Shown here piece by piece: positions 33,966-41,768 of a DNA stretch of 64,000 nucleotides; position 1 is the first letter of the stretch; each line of letters begins with the position of its first letter. Origin of the DNA: Blastococcus sp. URHD0036 (GTDB lineage Bacteria; Actinomycetota; Actinomycetes; Mycobacteriales; Geodermatophilaceae); contig NZ_JNIK01000001.1 in NCBI RefSeq assembly GCF_000701365.1, positions 62,001-126,000 of the forward strand. The letters run 5' to 3'. Position numbers and translations under genes: made by a program. The notes below the pieces were generated by a model. The model worked only from the letters and a program-made list of their open reading frames with translations. It did no database searches and was not told where the DNA came from.

Positions 33966-34187
33966 TCAGCGCAGGGTGGCCTCGGTGATCTCGTTGTCGA
34001 CGATCAGCACGTCCACCTTGCGGTTGTTCGCCAGGGCGGTCGTGAGGAGAAGGAACACATTTGTCACACCGTCGGGGCTGTTCGGCCTTATGCGGAGCCA
34101 GCCGGAAAAGCCCTGGATGATGGCCCACGCCTGCTGGGCGGGGTTCTTGCAGTGGGTGCTGATGACGGTGAGGTTGTTCTGCCACAT
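33966..34187 (-). CDS. Stand-alone homologue of the subtilase C-terminal domain
   Basis: A 73-residue protein. It aligns along its whole length with residues 495-566 of the subtilase encoded just upstream: W-x-NN-x-TV-x-x-TH-x-KN, then AWAI-x-x-G-x-GW, DGVTN, a LT-x-ALAN-x-R motif and VDVL, ending IxEAT(I/L)R. So this gene encodes only that domain. It starts at ATG 34187, 33 bases after the protease stop. The likely role is binding the protease, its target or a ligand; this is inference. Confidence 0.65.
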   Translation of the reverse strand: MWQNNLTVISTHCKNPAQQAWAIIQGFSGWLRIRPNSPDGVTNVFLLLTTALANNRKVDVLIVDNEITEATLR

Positions 34188-34220
34188 GATGCGCCTTCTC
34201 GTTCGTCGGGATCGGCGGCT

Positions 34221-35921
34221 CTACCGGATGGTCGCTTCGGCGATCGAGCCCTGCTGGAGGAGGACGTCGACCGTTCGGCCGTTGGCCAATGCCTCGGTCA
34301 GGACTGCGAGGTTGTTGGTGACGCCGTCTGTGGCGCGGGGTGCCACGCGAATCCAGCCGGTGCCGTTCAAAATGGCCCAGGCCATCTGAGTGCTGTTCTT
34401 CGCATGGGTTCTGACCACCGTGCGGTTGTTGCTCCAACCGTCGGCCACCCGGGCGATGAGTTGGCGCAGATCCGGTCGGTTCCCGATGCGCTGGGTGGCA
34501 GGCCGGCCGGGCTCGTCCTGCTGCGGTGAACCGCTGGACCGGAGTGCGCCGATCGCTGCGCTGGAGGTCAGCAGCGTGCCGCCTTGGGCGCGGATGACGC
34601 CCTGCGCGCAGGCCAGCGCACCGACCACGATGGGGGAGGCGCTGGACGTGCCGGAGAAGCGGTCCGTGTACCAGAGATCGGTGGCCGAGCCGCCCTGCAG
34701 GTCGCCGTACCCGGTGGACGTCACCTCACGGCCCCATCCCTGGCAGTCGACCCGGCGGCCGTAGTTGGAGAACCCGAGCCGGGACCGATCCGCTCCGTGG
34801 TTGCCGCCGTGGGTTCCCGGTGGCGGCGCCCCAGCGCCGACGAGCACCGCCTGTGAGCTGGTGTTCGCCGGGTTGAACGGATTGCGCCAACTCGCGGGAA
34901 AGGTCGCGGGACGTGTGTCGTAGAGGCCGTCGTCCAGATTCTCGGCGCCGTTGCCGGCGGCCTCCACGACGATGATTCCTCTGCTCACCGCGTACTGGAT
35001 GGCGGCATAGTCGTCCGGCCACCACTCGATGCCGATGTACCCCAATTGGTCGTCGCGGGACTGGAAGTTGTGGCGCGGGCCAGGTCGATGGATCTCCAAC
35101 AGGATGATGTCGCCGGCCCCGAGCTTGTCAGCGGCGCGCGTGATGGCGCCCGCGGACGAGAAGGACGCGAATGAGGCGGCTCCGACGGCCGCATCGGGGG
35201 CAATCCCTGTTATGCCCACGGCATTGGTGTCGCCACCGATCTCACCGATCACGGCGGTGCCGTGGTTGACCGATCGGTTGTTGCTCGTGCCAGCCGTCGG
35301 GTCGGCGTCGTAGCTCAGCGACGACCCGACCAGGACGCCGGAGGAGTTCTGGGCGAGGTCCTCGTGAGTGAACCGCCACCCCCACTCGCAGTCGATCACC
35401 CGTACGCCGACGCCTCGACCGCCCGCGACGGTCCAGGCGTAGCGGGCATCGATGCCGCCGGGGGCTGCGTCGAGGTACCCCTGTCGCCCCTCGAAGCTCG
35501 GAGTGGCCGGAGGTGCCTCGCCCGCACTCGGGGACATGTCGTTGATCGGCGCCGTAGCCGGCTCTGCCGGCGGCTTGACGTAGGCCGCCTCCACGCCGTC
35601 GAGCTGCCCGAGGGACTCGGCGAGGGAGTCCAACCGGTCGTCGGGCGCTTGGACCAGGTAGAAGGTCGCCAGATCCGGGGCGTCCGGCGCGCCGACGCTC
35701 GCCGCGCGCACTCGGTCCTCGCTGGGTCCGAACAGGGGCAGCAGCGTCGCCCCGGCCTGGTCCAGGGCGGCCGTGACGTCGCCGGCAAAGGCGTCCGATG
35801 CCGCGGTCACGCCCGCCGGCGTCGCGCGGACGTCGGCGTCGGTCGCCATGACCGCGATGAGCTCGGGACGGCCTGGGCCGGGAAGGGTTCTGTCCCCGCC
35901 GCGATTCTTCTCTTTCGCCAT
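34221..35921 (-). CDS. Subtilisin-like S8 serine protease without signal peptide
   Basis: A 566-residue protein. Residues about 80-120 resemble an inhibitor I9/propeptide segment (FYLVQAPDDRLDSLAESLGQ then LDGVEAAYVKPP). The S8 catalytic domain (about 150-490) has Asp177 (VRVIDCEWGW), His220 (SVNHGTAVIGEI), oxyanion Asn324 (AAGNGAE) and Ser426 (FSGTSSASPIVVG). Residues 494-566 are a C-terminal domain that exists as a separate gene downstream. No signal peptide or membrane helix is visible, so an intracellular protease is likely. A stand-alone propeptide-like gene lies just upstream. Confidence 0.85.
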   Translation of the reverse strand: MAKEKNRGGDRTLPGPGRPELIAVMATDADVRATPAGVTAASDAFAGDVTAALDQAGATLLPLFGPSEDRVRAASVGAPDAPDLATFYLVQAPDDRLDSLAESLGQLDGVEAAYVKPPAEPATAPINDMSPSAGEAPPATPSFEGRQGYLDAAPGGIDARYAWTVAGGRGVGVRVIDCEWGWRFTHEDLAQNSSGVLVGSSLSYDADPTAGTSNNRSVNHGTAVIGEIGGDTNAVGITGIAPDAAVGAASFASFSSAGAITRAADKLGAGDIILLEIHRPGPRHNFQSRDDQLGYIGIEWWPDDYAAIQYAVSRGIIVVEAAGNGAENLDDGLYDTRPATFPASWRNPFNPANTSSQAVLVGAGAPPPGTHGGNHGADRSRLGFSNYGRRVDCQGWGREVTSTGYGDLQGGSATDLWYTDRFSGTSSASPIVVGALACAQGVIRAQGGTLLTSSAAIGALRSSGSPQQDEPGRPATQRIGNRPDLRQLIARVADGWSNNRTVVRTHAKNSTQMAWAILNGTGWIRVAPRATDGVTNNLAVLTEALANGRTVDVLLQQGSIAEATIR

Positions 35922-35966
35922 CGATGCAGTCCCCTCGTGCACTTTCCTGTGGACCTCGGCGCGGAA

Positions 35967-36266
35967 CTATCGAGGCGGTTCTCCACCCGGCTTCACGAAT
36001 GCGGACCGGACGCCCGCCATCCCGCCCGCTCGGCGCGCGAACTCCTCCGCCCTGTCCCGGTCGTCCATCCGGGCAGTGAGGTACCAGCTCTCGGTTCCCT
36101 CGTCGGACGACGCCGGGGTCTGCTCGAAGGAGACCTCGGGCAGGGCACTGGCCAGCCGCGACGCCTCATCGGTCGAGCCGGAGAGCAACACCACGAGTTC
36201 GCACGCCTCGCCCAATGACCTGCCTCGGCTTCCTTCCCGCGATCTCCGCCGTTCGGAAACGATCAA
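35967..36266 (-). CDS. Stand-alone subtilase propeptide-like protein
   Basis: A 99-residue protein. It resembles the N-terminal part of the protease encoded downstream: ESWYLTARMDDRDRAEEFAR and AGGMAGVRSAFVKPGGEPP correspond to TFYLVQAPDDRLDSLAESLG and QLDGVEAAYVKPPAEP there. This suggests an I9-like chaperone or inhibitor supplied in trans. The TTG start at 36266 is weak and the true start may be further in. It lies 45 bases before the protease gene on the same strand. Confidence 0.55.
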   Translation of the reverse strand: MIVSERRRSREGSRGRSLGEACELVVLLSGSTDEASRLASALPEVSFEQTPASSDEGTESWYLTARMDDRDRAEEFARRAGGMAGVRSAFVKPGGEPPR

Positions 36267-36471
36267 CGAACAGGAAGCTAGGGACGTCGCGTCACGGCGC
36301 CGTCACCGAACCGTCTTGCTGAGCCGGGAACGACCGCCTCACGCATGAGCGTTGGTGCCGCCATCGATCCGGGGGCGGTTCAGCCACCGGTGATCGGTGA
36401 CGCCGGGACGAAGCAGCGCTGCGCGTACACCGGTGACTCTCAGCTGGCATGCGCAGGAGGCCCTCAGTAGT

Positions 36472-36536
36472 TCTGACCTGCGGTTTTGCGTGGAGCGGGT
36501 GACCGGGATCGAACCGGCATGGCCAGCTTGGAAGGC
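36472..36536. repeat. Left attachment site (partial tRNA-Gly 3' half)
   Basis: Positions 36487-36536 are identical over 50 bases to 58526-58575, which is the 3' half of the intact tRNA-Gly(TCC) gene plus its 3' flank. A further 15 bases on the left (36472-36486) match 58511-58525 with two differences. The 5' half of the tRNA is absent here. This is the displaced 3' end left when the element integrated. Confidence 0.9.
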
Positions 36537-36597
36537 GGGAACCTCCCGGCGGATATGTGCAGGTCAGTCGCCCTATTGGCCCTCCCCTGAGGGGCTC

Positions 36598-36646
36598 GTG
36601 ACCCAGGCATGACCCAGGGTCCCGGCGTGACCCACGCGTGACCCAC
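36598..36646. repeat. Left arm-type repeats, four RTGACCC copies
   Basis: GTGACCC begins at 36598, ATGACCC at 36609, GTGACCC at 36627 and 36638. Spacings are 11, 18 and 11 bases, close to one helical turn or its multiples. They lie 60-110 bases inside the left att site, as expected for arm-type integrase binding sites. The same motif occurs inside the right end and beside the intact integrase gene. Confidence 0.65.
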
Positions 36647-36662
36647 GGCGGCTGATGACCTG

Positions 36663-36765
36663 TCAGTCGTCCCGCTTCGGATCGTCGTCCGATCGGTTGT
36701 GTACTGCGCTCAGCAAGGCGTCGAGTGAACGGGCGACCTCGCCGTCGCGGTCATCCGGGTGGCTT
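36663..36765 (-). pseudogene. C-terminal remnant of a second tyrosine integrase
   Basis: On the minus strand the sequence ends HPDDRDGEVARSLDALLSAV then HNRSDDDPKRDD and a stop. This aligns with the last 32 residues of the intact integrase at 39105 (AADDRDVEIARALDAMLGAV...SDDDPKDE). The nucleotide match is about 75-80 percent by eye over 90 bases, and similarity stops abruptly upstream. The catalytic residues are missing. It is the broken integrase of the original or an earlier element at this att site. Confidence 0.75.
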
Positions 36766-37285
36766 GTCGAAGGCGGCCCCGGACCAAGCATGCGTGCAGG
36801 GCGCAGCCTGTACGGCACGTTGGCACCCCACGCTGGCAGCAGCGTCCGTGATGTTCGGGTTCGTCTCCCCGAACCCCCTGGCTCGTTCGGCGTCACCTCC
36901 AGCCCAGACACCGACGTCGGCTTGGTGCTGATCTTCGGACCATCTTTGGCGATCCCGACGGGGTTCACTTCCGCGCGGGCGGTTATCGCCCACTGAGTCG
37001 CCGGGGCGTCAAGCGGTCAGTGTGTTGCCGGATTGTCGGCCGCCGCTGATCGTCTCCTGGGCGCTAAGAGTGCGATCTTAGGAAGCCGATCGGTTACGAG
37101 CGGCCAATCCAAGGTATCAACTGAACGTTAGTGTGAGACTCGATGAAACACTCGCAACTTGTGTGTGGGAGGTTGAGTGTCGAGCAAATCTCATTAGTCG
37201 GCCGTCCAAGGGCGGGCGCTTGGTCTGACCTGTTATCTCATATGGGTTCAATATAGTACTATTGCACGAGCGGAAGGAGTGCCTA
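36766..37285. other. AT-richer non-coding region ahead of the first cargo module
   Basis: No convincing gene is present. The last 200 bases are clearly lower in GC than the chromosome (for example CAATATAGTACTATT near 37250) and probably hold the promoter of the gene at 37286, with candidates TTGGTC near 37219 and TATAGT near 37253. No repeat array or hairpin stands out. Confidence 0.4.
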
Positions 37286-37996
37286 ATGACAGACGAACGG
37301 CCAGCCGAGGACTTGCCTCGAAACGAAACAACCAGCGAGCTTCCTCAGCTCACAGTCGAGGCTCGAGACCTCGCCATCGAAGAGTTGAAGTTTCACCACG
37401 ACCGACAAGCCGCTGGCTCCGACGTTGTCACGACGATCGGCCAAAACATTTTCATTCTTGTAGGTGCCGGTCTCGTCGCGGCGACGCAAGTACAAGAAGC
37501 GCTCGTGTTCGTACCGCTATTCTGGTCCGCCTGGCTCCTCCACTCACTCCAGCGAGCCAGGGACACCATCAAGCATCAAGTCTATGCTCGCACGCTTGAA
37601 TCACTCCTGAATGAAGCGGTCAAAACCCCGATTCTCGTATGGAGTCGAACTTTGACGAGCGGGCGACTTTCATCGACGCCCGCGAGTATGGCCAATTTCG
37701 CATACTGGGGGCTATTGAACCTCGCCTCGTGGATCATCGGAATCGTGGTCCTCTTCGACCATAAACACACGTTGCTGGCTTATCTTCTAATTGCGGCGTG
37801 TGTGTCGGTGTATGGCATAGCAGGGTACACGTTCCTGACGAATTCTAATTTCGAAGAAGAGTGCCAACGTGCCATCCTTAGCGACCTCCGGACGGTCGCC
37901 AACTGGACGCCTAGGTATGGGAAGAAGAGTAGAACTCTTTGGGCGCCCGCGCAGGGTTCCGTGCCTCCGCGGCAGGACGGGGGCGTGGCGCCGTGA
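37286..37996 (+). CDS. Membrane protein of a two-gene defence-like module
   Basis: A 236-residue protein. ATG 37286 follows GGAAGGA; an upstream in-frame TTG is less likely. After a 45-residue polar N-terminus come two helical hairpins: TIGQNIFILVGAGLVAATQV with VFVPLFWSAWLLHSL, and WGLLNLASWIIGIVVLFDH with LAYLLIAACVSVYGIAGYTF. I do not recognise the family. Codon use and GC are unlike the host. Its TGA stop overlaps the GTG start of an alpha/beta hydrolase gene, so both are made together. A membrane sensor or effector role is inference. Confidence 0.7.
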   Translation: MTDERPAEDLPRNETTSELPQLTVEARDLAIEELKFHHDRQAAGSDVVTTIGQNIFILVGAGLVAATQVQEALVFVPLFWSAWLLHSLQRARDTIKHQVYARTLESLLNEAVKTPILVWSRTLTSGRLSSTPASMANFAYWGLLNLASWIIGIVVLFDHKHTLLAYLLIAACVSVYGIAGYTFLTNSNFEEECQRAILSDLRTVANWTPRYGKKSRTLWAPAQGSVPPRQDGGVAP

Positions 37997-38859
37997 CCCC
38001 TCAAGCAACTATGTTTCGCAGCGGGCCGTCCCCGAGTGAAACGCTAGTCATCTCGTACTATCCCGTCGGCGGCAATGACAGGAACACAGGGCCCCGCTAT
38101 CAGGCCGAGGCTCTGCTTACAGGATTCGACGTGCTCGGTGTTCCGCGAGTGGGGACAAACACCTTGATCCCACGTCCGAGCCTTCGTCGCCGCTTATCTA
38201 GCGACGCGTTTGAAGAGATGTGCGCCAACGATGCGGCAGCCCTCGCGCCCATGTGCACAGATTACGATCGAGTCATCTTGCGCGGTCAGTCGACCGGAGC
38301 CTTCCCAACCTTGGGTGTAGTCAAGGCGAACGTCCTGCCAGTCACCCATCTCCTGATCGAAGACGGAATAAACACTCGGGTATCGTCGGGCGGGCGGATG
38401 CGCGGGCCACTTACTGCGAGGATCGACTGGATGCGGCACACTCTGCTGGAGCGTCGCGCGCTGGGTGGGTCGCCATTTGAGGGCTGGTCTCTCCCAGGTC
38501 GGGTGCCACCGACCCTTGGAACCTTCTGTAAATTCTTGGTAGAGCAATACCATTGGGCACCCATGTGGCGCAGTGAGTACACGCGAAAAGCCACTTTGGA
38601 AATCGTTAGGCGGCATGCCACTCTTGTAGTTCTCATGAAGTTCCTCGGCAACACTGCCACCACCACGCGCGCGGAGGTTGAGGCGTTCGAGAGAGACGTT
38701 TCGCAGATTCTTCAATGTCGCGATGCGTCACGAAGCGGACCTCGCGGGGTTCGGGTGGATTACGACCCGGATGGATGGCACGGCTATCTCGTCTATCCTC
38801 AGTATGGAGCGGCGAACCTGCGTGAGGTGTGCGAAATGCGGCGCGCCTCGGCGGCATGA
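37993..38859 (+). CDS. Alpha/beta-hydrolase-like protein coupled to a membrane protein
   Basis: A 288-residue protein starting at GTG 37993 within the upstream stop (GTGA). DRVILRGQSTGAFPTLGVVK (residues 92-111) carries a G-x-S-x-G nucleophile elbow with Ser100, and YDPDGWHGYLVYPQYG near the C-terminus offers a late histidine, as in alpha/beta hydrolases. The N-terminus (ETLVISYYPVGGNDRN) fits the first strands. Substrates could be lipids or peptides. Together with the membrane protein it resembles sensor-effector pairs of defence islands, but I know no named system with this pair. Confidence 0.65.
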   Translation: MTPQATMFRSGPSPSETLVISYYPVGGNDRNTGPRYQAEALLTGFDVLGVPRVGTNTLIPRPSLRRRLSSDAFEEMCANDAAALAPMCTDYDRVILRGQSTGAFPTLGVVKANVLPVTHLLIEDGINTRVSSGGRMRGPLTARIDWMRHTLLERRALGGSPFEGWSLPGRVPPTLGTFCKFLVEQYHWAPMWRSEYTRKATLEIVRRHATLVVLMKFLGNTATTTRAEVEAFERDVSQILQCRDASRSGPRGVRVDYDPDGWHGYLVYPQYGAANLREVCEMRRASAA

Positions 38860-39069
38860 TCCAAGTTTGGACGGGTGGCGCTGCCTTGGTGAATGGGTTG
38901 CTCTAGGCGAAGGGGCAGCATTGTTCATGGTGCTGACGACTCATCGGCTAGTCGCGAGCCGATGGCGAATGACCTGCCCGGGCGGGGATCCGCGGGGCAC
39001 GTTCGCCGATGGTCAAGGGGCGGATGTCTCAAAGGACGGGCATTCGTAAACCACAGGCCCCGGTGTTGG

Positions 39070-39088
39070 CTGACCCACGTGCGACCCA
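39070..39088. repeat. Arm-type repeats beside the intact integrase gene
   Basis: CTGACCCA at 39070 and GCGACCCA at 39081 are 11 bases apart and lie 17 bases beyond the integrase stop codon. The motif and spacing equal those of the left-arm repeats next to the integrase remnant at 36598-36646. No tRNA-like core is present here. This second int-plus-arm block suggests two successive insertions or an internal duplication. Confidence 0.5.
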
Positions 39089-39104
39089 ACGTGGGAGGTC
39101 GTTG

Positions 39105-40232
39105 CTATTCGTCCTTCGGGTCATCGTCCGATGGGCGTCGTACTGCCCCCAGCATGGCGTCGAGGGCGCGGGCGATCTCGACGTCGCGGTCGTCCGCCGC
39201 GTGCTGGTACAGCAGGGCGGCAGCGGGGGAGGAGTGCCCGAGCCGGCGCATCAGTTCCTTGGTCGTAGCGCCGGTGGCCGCGGCGAGGGTGGCGCCGGTG
39301 TGGCGAAGTTCGTGCGGCCGGACCGCCGGCAGTCCGATGGCGTTCGCGGCGCGGCGGAAGGTCGAGTTCCAGTTGCTGCGGGCCAGGTAGCTGCCCGTAC
39401 TGGTGGAGAACAGGAGAGCGCCCGGAGCAGCGGCGACGTGCTTCTCCAGGTGCTCCTCCAGTACCGCCGTGACAGCGGCGGGGAGCGTCACGGTGCGGTG
39501 CCCGGCATCGGTCTTGGGCTCGCCGACCACCCACCGACCTTCGACGCGCCGCACGGATCGTTCGATGCGGATGCGGCCCCCGGGGAGGATGTCGGACCGG
39601 CGGAGGGCGGTGGCCTCACCGAACCGGAGGCCACCGAAGGCGAGGACCAGTAGGAGTGCCCGGTAGCGCTCGGTCCTCCGGTCCCGCCCCAGCTGCTCCG
39701 CCAGCTGCAGGGCTTCGGCCGCGGTGAGCGCGCGGGAGGGACGGGAGGCCTTGGGCGTGCCGGCGCCTCGGAGACGGCACGGGTTGGACGCGATGGCCTC
39801 GTCGGCGACGGCCACGTTGAGGATCGCCCGCAGGAGCCGGTAGGACTGGGCGCCGGCCGTCGGGCCCGTCGTTCGGCCGGCTTTGGCGTGCCAGGAGCGG
39901 ATGGCCGCGGGTGTCACCTCGTCGACGGGGACGTCCGCCCACGGCTTGGCAAGGTGGTGCTGCCATAGGCCGGCGTAGAGAACGCGGGTGCTCGAGCGGA
40001 GGTCGTTGCGGGCGAGGTAGTCCTCGGCGTAGTCGCCGACGGTCCGGGAACGGGCGCTCGGAGCTCGCCAGCTCTTGCAGAGGAGATCGGTCTGCTGGGT
40101 GGCGAGCCAGGCCCACGCGTCGGCCCTGGTGCTGAAGACTTTGGCGTGCCGCCGCCCGTCAGGGCCGCGATACCGGGCGCGGAAGGAACCGCTGGGCAGC
40201 TCGTCGACCGTCCCGAACGTTCGCTTCTCCAC
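39105..40232 (-). CDS. int: Tyrosine recombinase / integrase
   Basis: A 375-residue phage-type integrase. An N-terminal AP2-like arm-binding domain (GSFRARYRGPDGRRHAKVFS) is followed by a SAM-like core-binding domain (TVGDYAEDYLARNDL...) and a catalytic domain with Arg203 (GGLRFGEA), His307-Arg310 (RPHELRH), His333 (LGHSS) and nucleophile Tyr342 (LLYQHA). All residues needed for strand exchange are visible. It should catalyse integration at tRNA-Gly. It lies 2.6 kb from the left att, downstream of an excisionase-like gene on the same strand. Confidence 0.93.
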   Translation of the reverse strand: MEKRTFGTVDELPSGSFRARYRGPDGRRHAKVFSTRADAWAWLATQQTDLLCKSWRAPSARSRTVGDYAEDYLARNDLRSSTRVLYAGLWQHHLAKPWADVPVDEVTPAAIRSWHAKAGRTTGPTAGAQSYRLLRAILNVAVADEAIASNPCRLRGAGTPKASRPSRALTAAEALQLAEQLGRDRRTERYRALLLVLAFGGLRFGEATALRRSDILPGGRIRIERSVRRVEGRWVVGEPKTDAGHRTVTLPAAVTAVLEEHLEKHVAAAPGALLFSTSTGSYLARSNWNSTFRRAANAIGLPAVRPHELRHTGATLAAATGATTKELMRRLGHSSPAAALLYQHAADDRDVEIARALDAMLGAVRRPSDDDPKDE

Positions 40233-40271
40233 GCCGCGACCCTGGCCGGATTCAGCGAGCGGCTGTCCAAA

Positions 40272-40490
40272 TCACCGCTGGCTGGGGACGCGGCCGGCAT
40301 CCACAAAGGCGTCTAGCGTCGCCCGCTCAAGGCGCACATACTTGCCGACTTTGACGTAGCTGATCCGGCGCTCCGTGATGAGCCGGCGGATGAACCGCTC
40401 GCCGGTTCCGAGGAACTCGCCAGCCTGCGCGACGGTCAGCAGCGGATCGCCGGAAGAGTGTCGTCGTTCCGTCGTCCGGTGCGCCGTCAT
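40272..40490 (-). CDS. xis: Excisionase-like helix-turn-helix protein
   Basis: A 72-residue protein from ATG 40490. LLTVAQAGEFLGTGERFIRR followed by LITERRISYVKVGKYVRLER is the MerR-like winged helix of the AlpA/excisionase family. It lies 39 bases upstream of the integrase gene and is probably co-transcribed. Such proteins bend DNA to direct excision or regulate int. A longer in-frame ORF extends upstream to 40949 but has no supported start. Confidence 0.85.
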   Translation of the reverse strand: MTAHRTTERRHSSGDPLLTVAQAGEFLGTGERFIRRLITERRISYVKVGKYVRLERATLDAFVDAGRVPSQR

Positions 40491-40585
40491 GGTTTGGAGC
40501 CTTCTCAGAGGCCTCCAGTTGTCCTCCAGCAAGGGCTGGCCCCGGCGACGGAGGGAGTCCAGTGGCAAGCCTTGGCCTCGGCTTG

Positions 40586-40604
40586 TGTCCCTTAGCGGCC
40601 CACC
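40586..40604 (+). repeat. Recurring island motif TGTCCCNNAGCGGCCCAC, copy 1
   Basis: TGTCCCTTAGCGGCCCACC lies about 97 bases upstream of the nuclease gene at 40702. Nearly the same 18 bases recur at 41614 and 44353, each in a gap upstream of another cargo gene. It is not a perfect palindrome. It may be a shared promoter or operator, or a trace of cargo exchange. Confidence 0.55.
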
Positions 40605-40701
40605 CCGGAACAGGGTTGAAGGTGGGCGGCGTGGCCTCATACGGGCGCTGCAAACAGCCCGCGGGTCGGGGGCGACAGCGTCCGCGGCGCAGACTGGCCG
40701 G

Positions 40702-41247
40702 GTGAAGCATGAGGAGCTGCGGCAGATCGCGGACCTGCTCGGGAAGCGCAACCGACTTGACGGCGAGATCGCGGCGCGCATCGGCCGACCGATGACCTCA
40801 GGCCACCTCGGGGAGTGGATCGCTGCTGAGATCTTCGATGTCGAACTCGAGCAGTCAGCGTCGGCGGCCGCCTGGGACGGCCACTTCCGCTCCGGTCCAC
40901 TCCAGGGTCGTTCGGTCAACGTGAAGTGGTACTTGCGACGGGAAGGCATCCTCGACCTGACGTCACCCCTGATGCCGCACGAGTATTTGGTGATGACCGG
41001 CCCGGCTGGCGCGGCGGCGACCTCACATGGCGGAACGCGGCCTTGGCGGATCGACAGCGTCTACCTTTTCGATGCCATCGGATTACGGGACAACCTGCTC
41101 GTGCGCGGCGGGAAGGTTGGAACGGCCTCAAGCGTCCGGGCGGAACTGTGGGCGCAGGCTGAGATCTATCCACAGCCGGTCAACCCTCGGCTGCGTGTCG
41201 ATGAGCACCAGGTGGAAGCACTGAAGCTGTTCGCGCCGGCTATGTGA
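40702..41247 (+). CDS. PD-(D/E)XK-like nuclease, small
   Basis: A 181-residue protein from GTG 40702. The N-terminal helix (LRQIADLLGKRNRLDGEIAA) is followed by GHLGEWIAAEIFDVELEQSA (Glu38), an isolated DG at 59-60 and VNVKWY with Lys75. The E-x(20)-D-x(13)-x-x-K spacing fits a restriction-endonuclease fold. I recall related uncharacterised proteins beside restriction or defence genes. It diverges from the excisionase gene. It could be a stand-alone restriction enzyme or an effector. Confidence in the fold is moderate. Confidence 0.6.
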   Translation: MKHEELRQIADLLGKRNRLDGEIAARIGRPMTSGHLGEWIAAEIFDVELEQSASAAAWDGHFRSGPLQGRSVNVKWYLRREGILDLTSPLMPHEYLVMTGPAGAAATSHGGTRPWRIDSVYLFDAIGLRDNLLVRGGKVGTASSVRAELWAQAEIYPQPVNPRLRVDEHQVEALKLFAPAM

Positions 41248-41384
41248 CCACAGTCTGTCCCGTCGCGGGCCACCAAGGATCGCGTCGCTGGCTCACAACG
41301 GTGCTGCCTCCATGCCACACAGAAGGGGCGGCCAAGTCAGTCTGGGTCTAGATCGAAGATCGCTCTCAGCCCTACTGTCGCCGG

Positions 41385-41585
41385 GTGCCGTACTGGACCG
41401 GAGTCCAGCGTCGAGTGATGCCCGCCGCCCTGGTAGGGCTGGTCGTCGGCATCGCCTTCGGGCTCCTGTGGGGCTGGACCTCCGGGCTGATCATGGGCGG
41501 TGCCACCTTCTTGGGGGCCCTGTTGCTTCCAACGAAGCAGCCAGGACGGTCCCGCCCTGCGTATCCCCATCGAGATGTCCCATAG
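41385..41585 (+). CDS. Small membrane protein, possible
   Basis: A possible 66-residue protein with GTG start. One or two hydrophobic helices are visible (ALVGLVVGIAFGLLWGWTSG and LIMGGATFLGALLLP) after a basic stretch. No ribosome-binding site is clear. It lies between the two nuclease genes on the same strand. It could be a toxin-like or accessory peptide, or not a gene. Confidence 0.4.
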   Translation: MPYWTGVQRRVMPAALVGLVVGIAFGLLWGWTSGLIMGGATFLGALLLPTKQPGRSRPAYPHRDVP

Positions 41586-41613
41586 GCCGCCCTTCGAGCA
41601 AGCCGGCATCGCC

Positions 41614-41631
41614 TGTCCCTCAGCGGCCCAC
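41614..41631 (+). repeat. Recurring island motif, copy 2
   Basis: TGTCCCTCAGCGGCCCAC lies about 138 bases upstream of the nuclease gene at 41769. It differs from copy 1 (40586) at one base over the 18 shared positions. Confidence 0.55.
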
Positions 41632-41768
41632 TATGGGCCACCGTTGGTGTGCGTCGACGTAGCGGGAGGACCAAAGCTCGCCTGAGGCGGCTGGGCCGCT
41701 GTGCAGGAAGGCGCGCCGTCCCCGCCGAGGTCGTCCATGTCGACGGACGGCGGTGACAGGGTCGCCGG

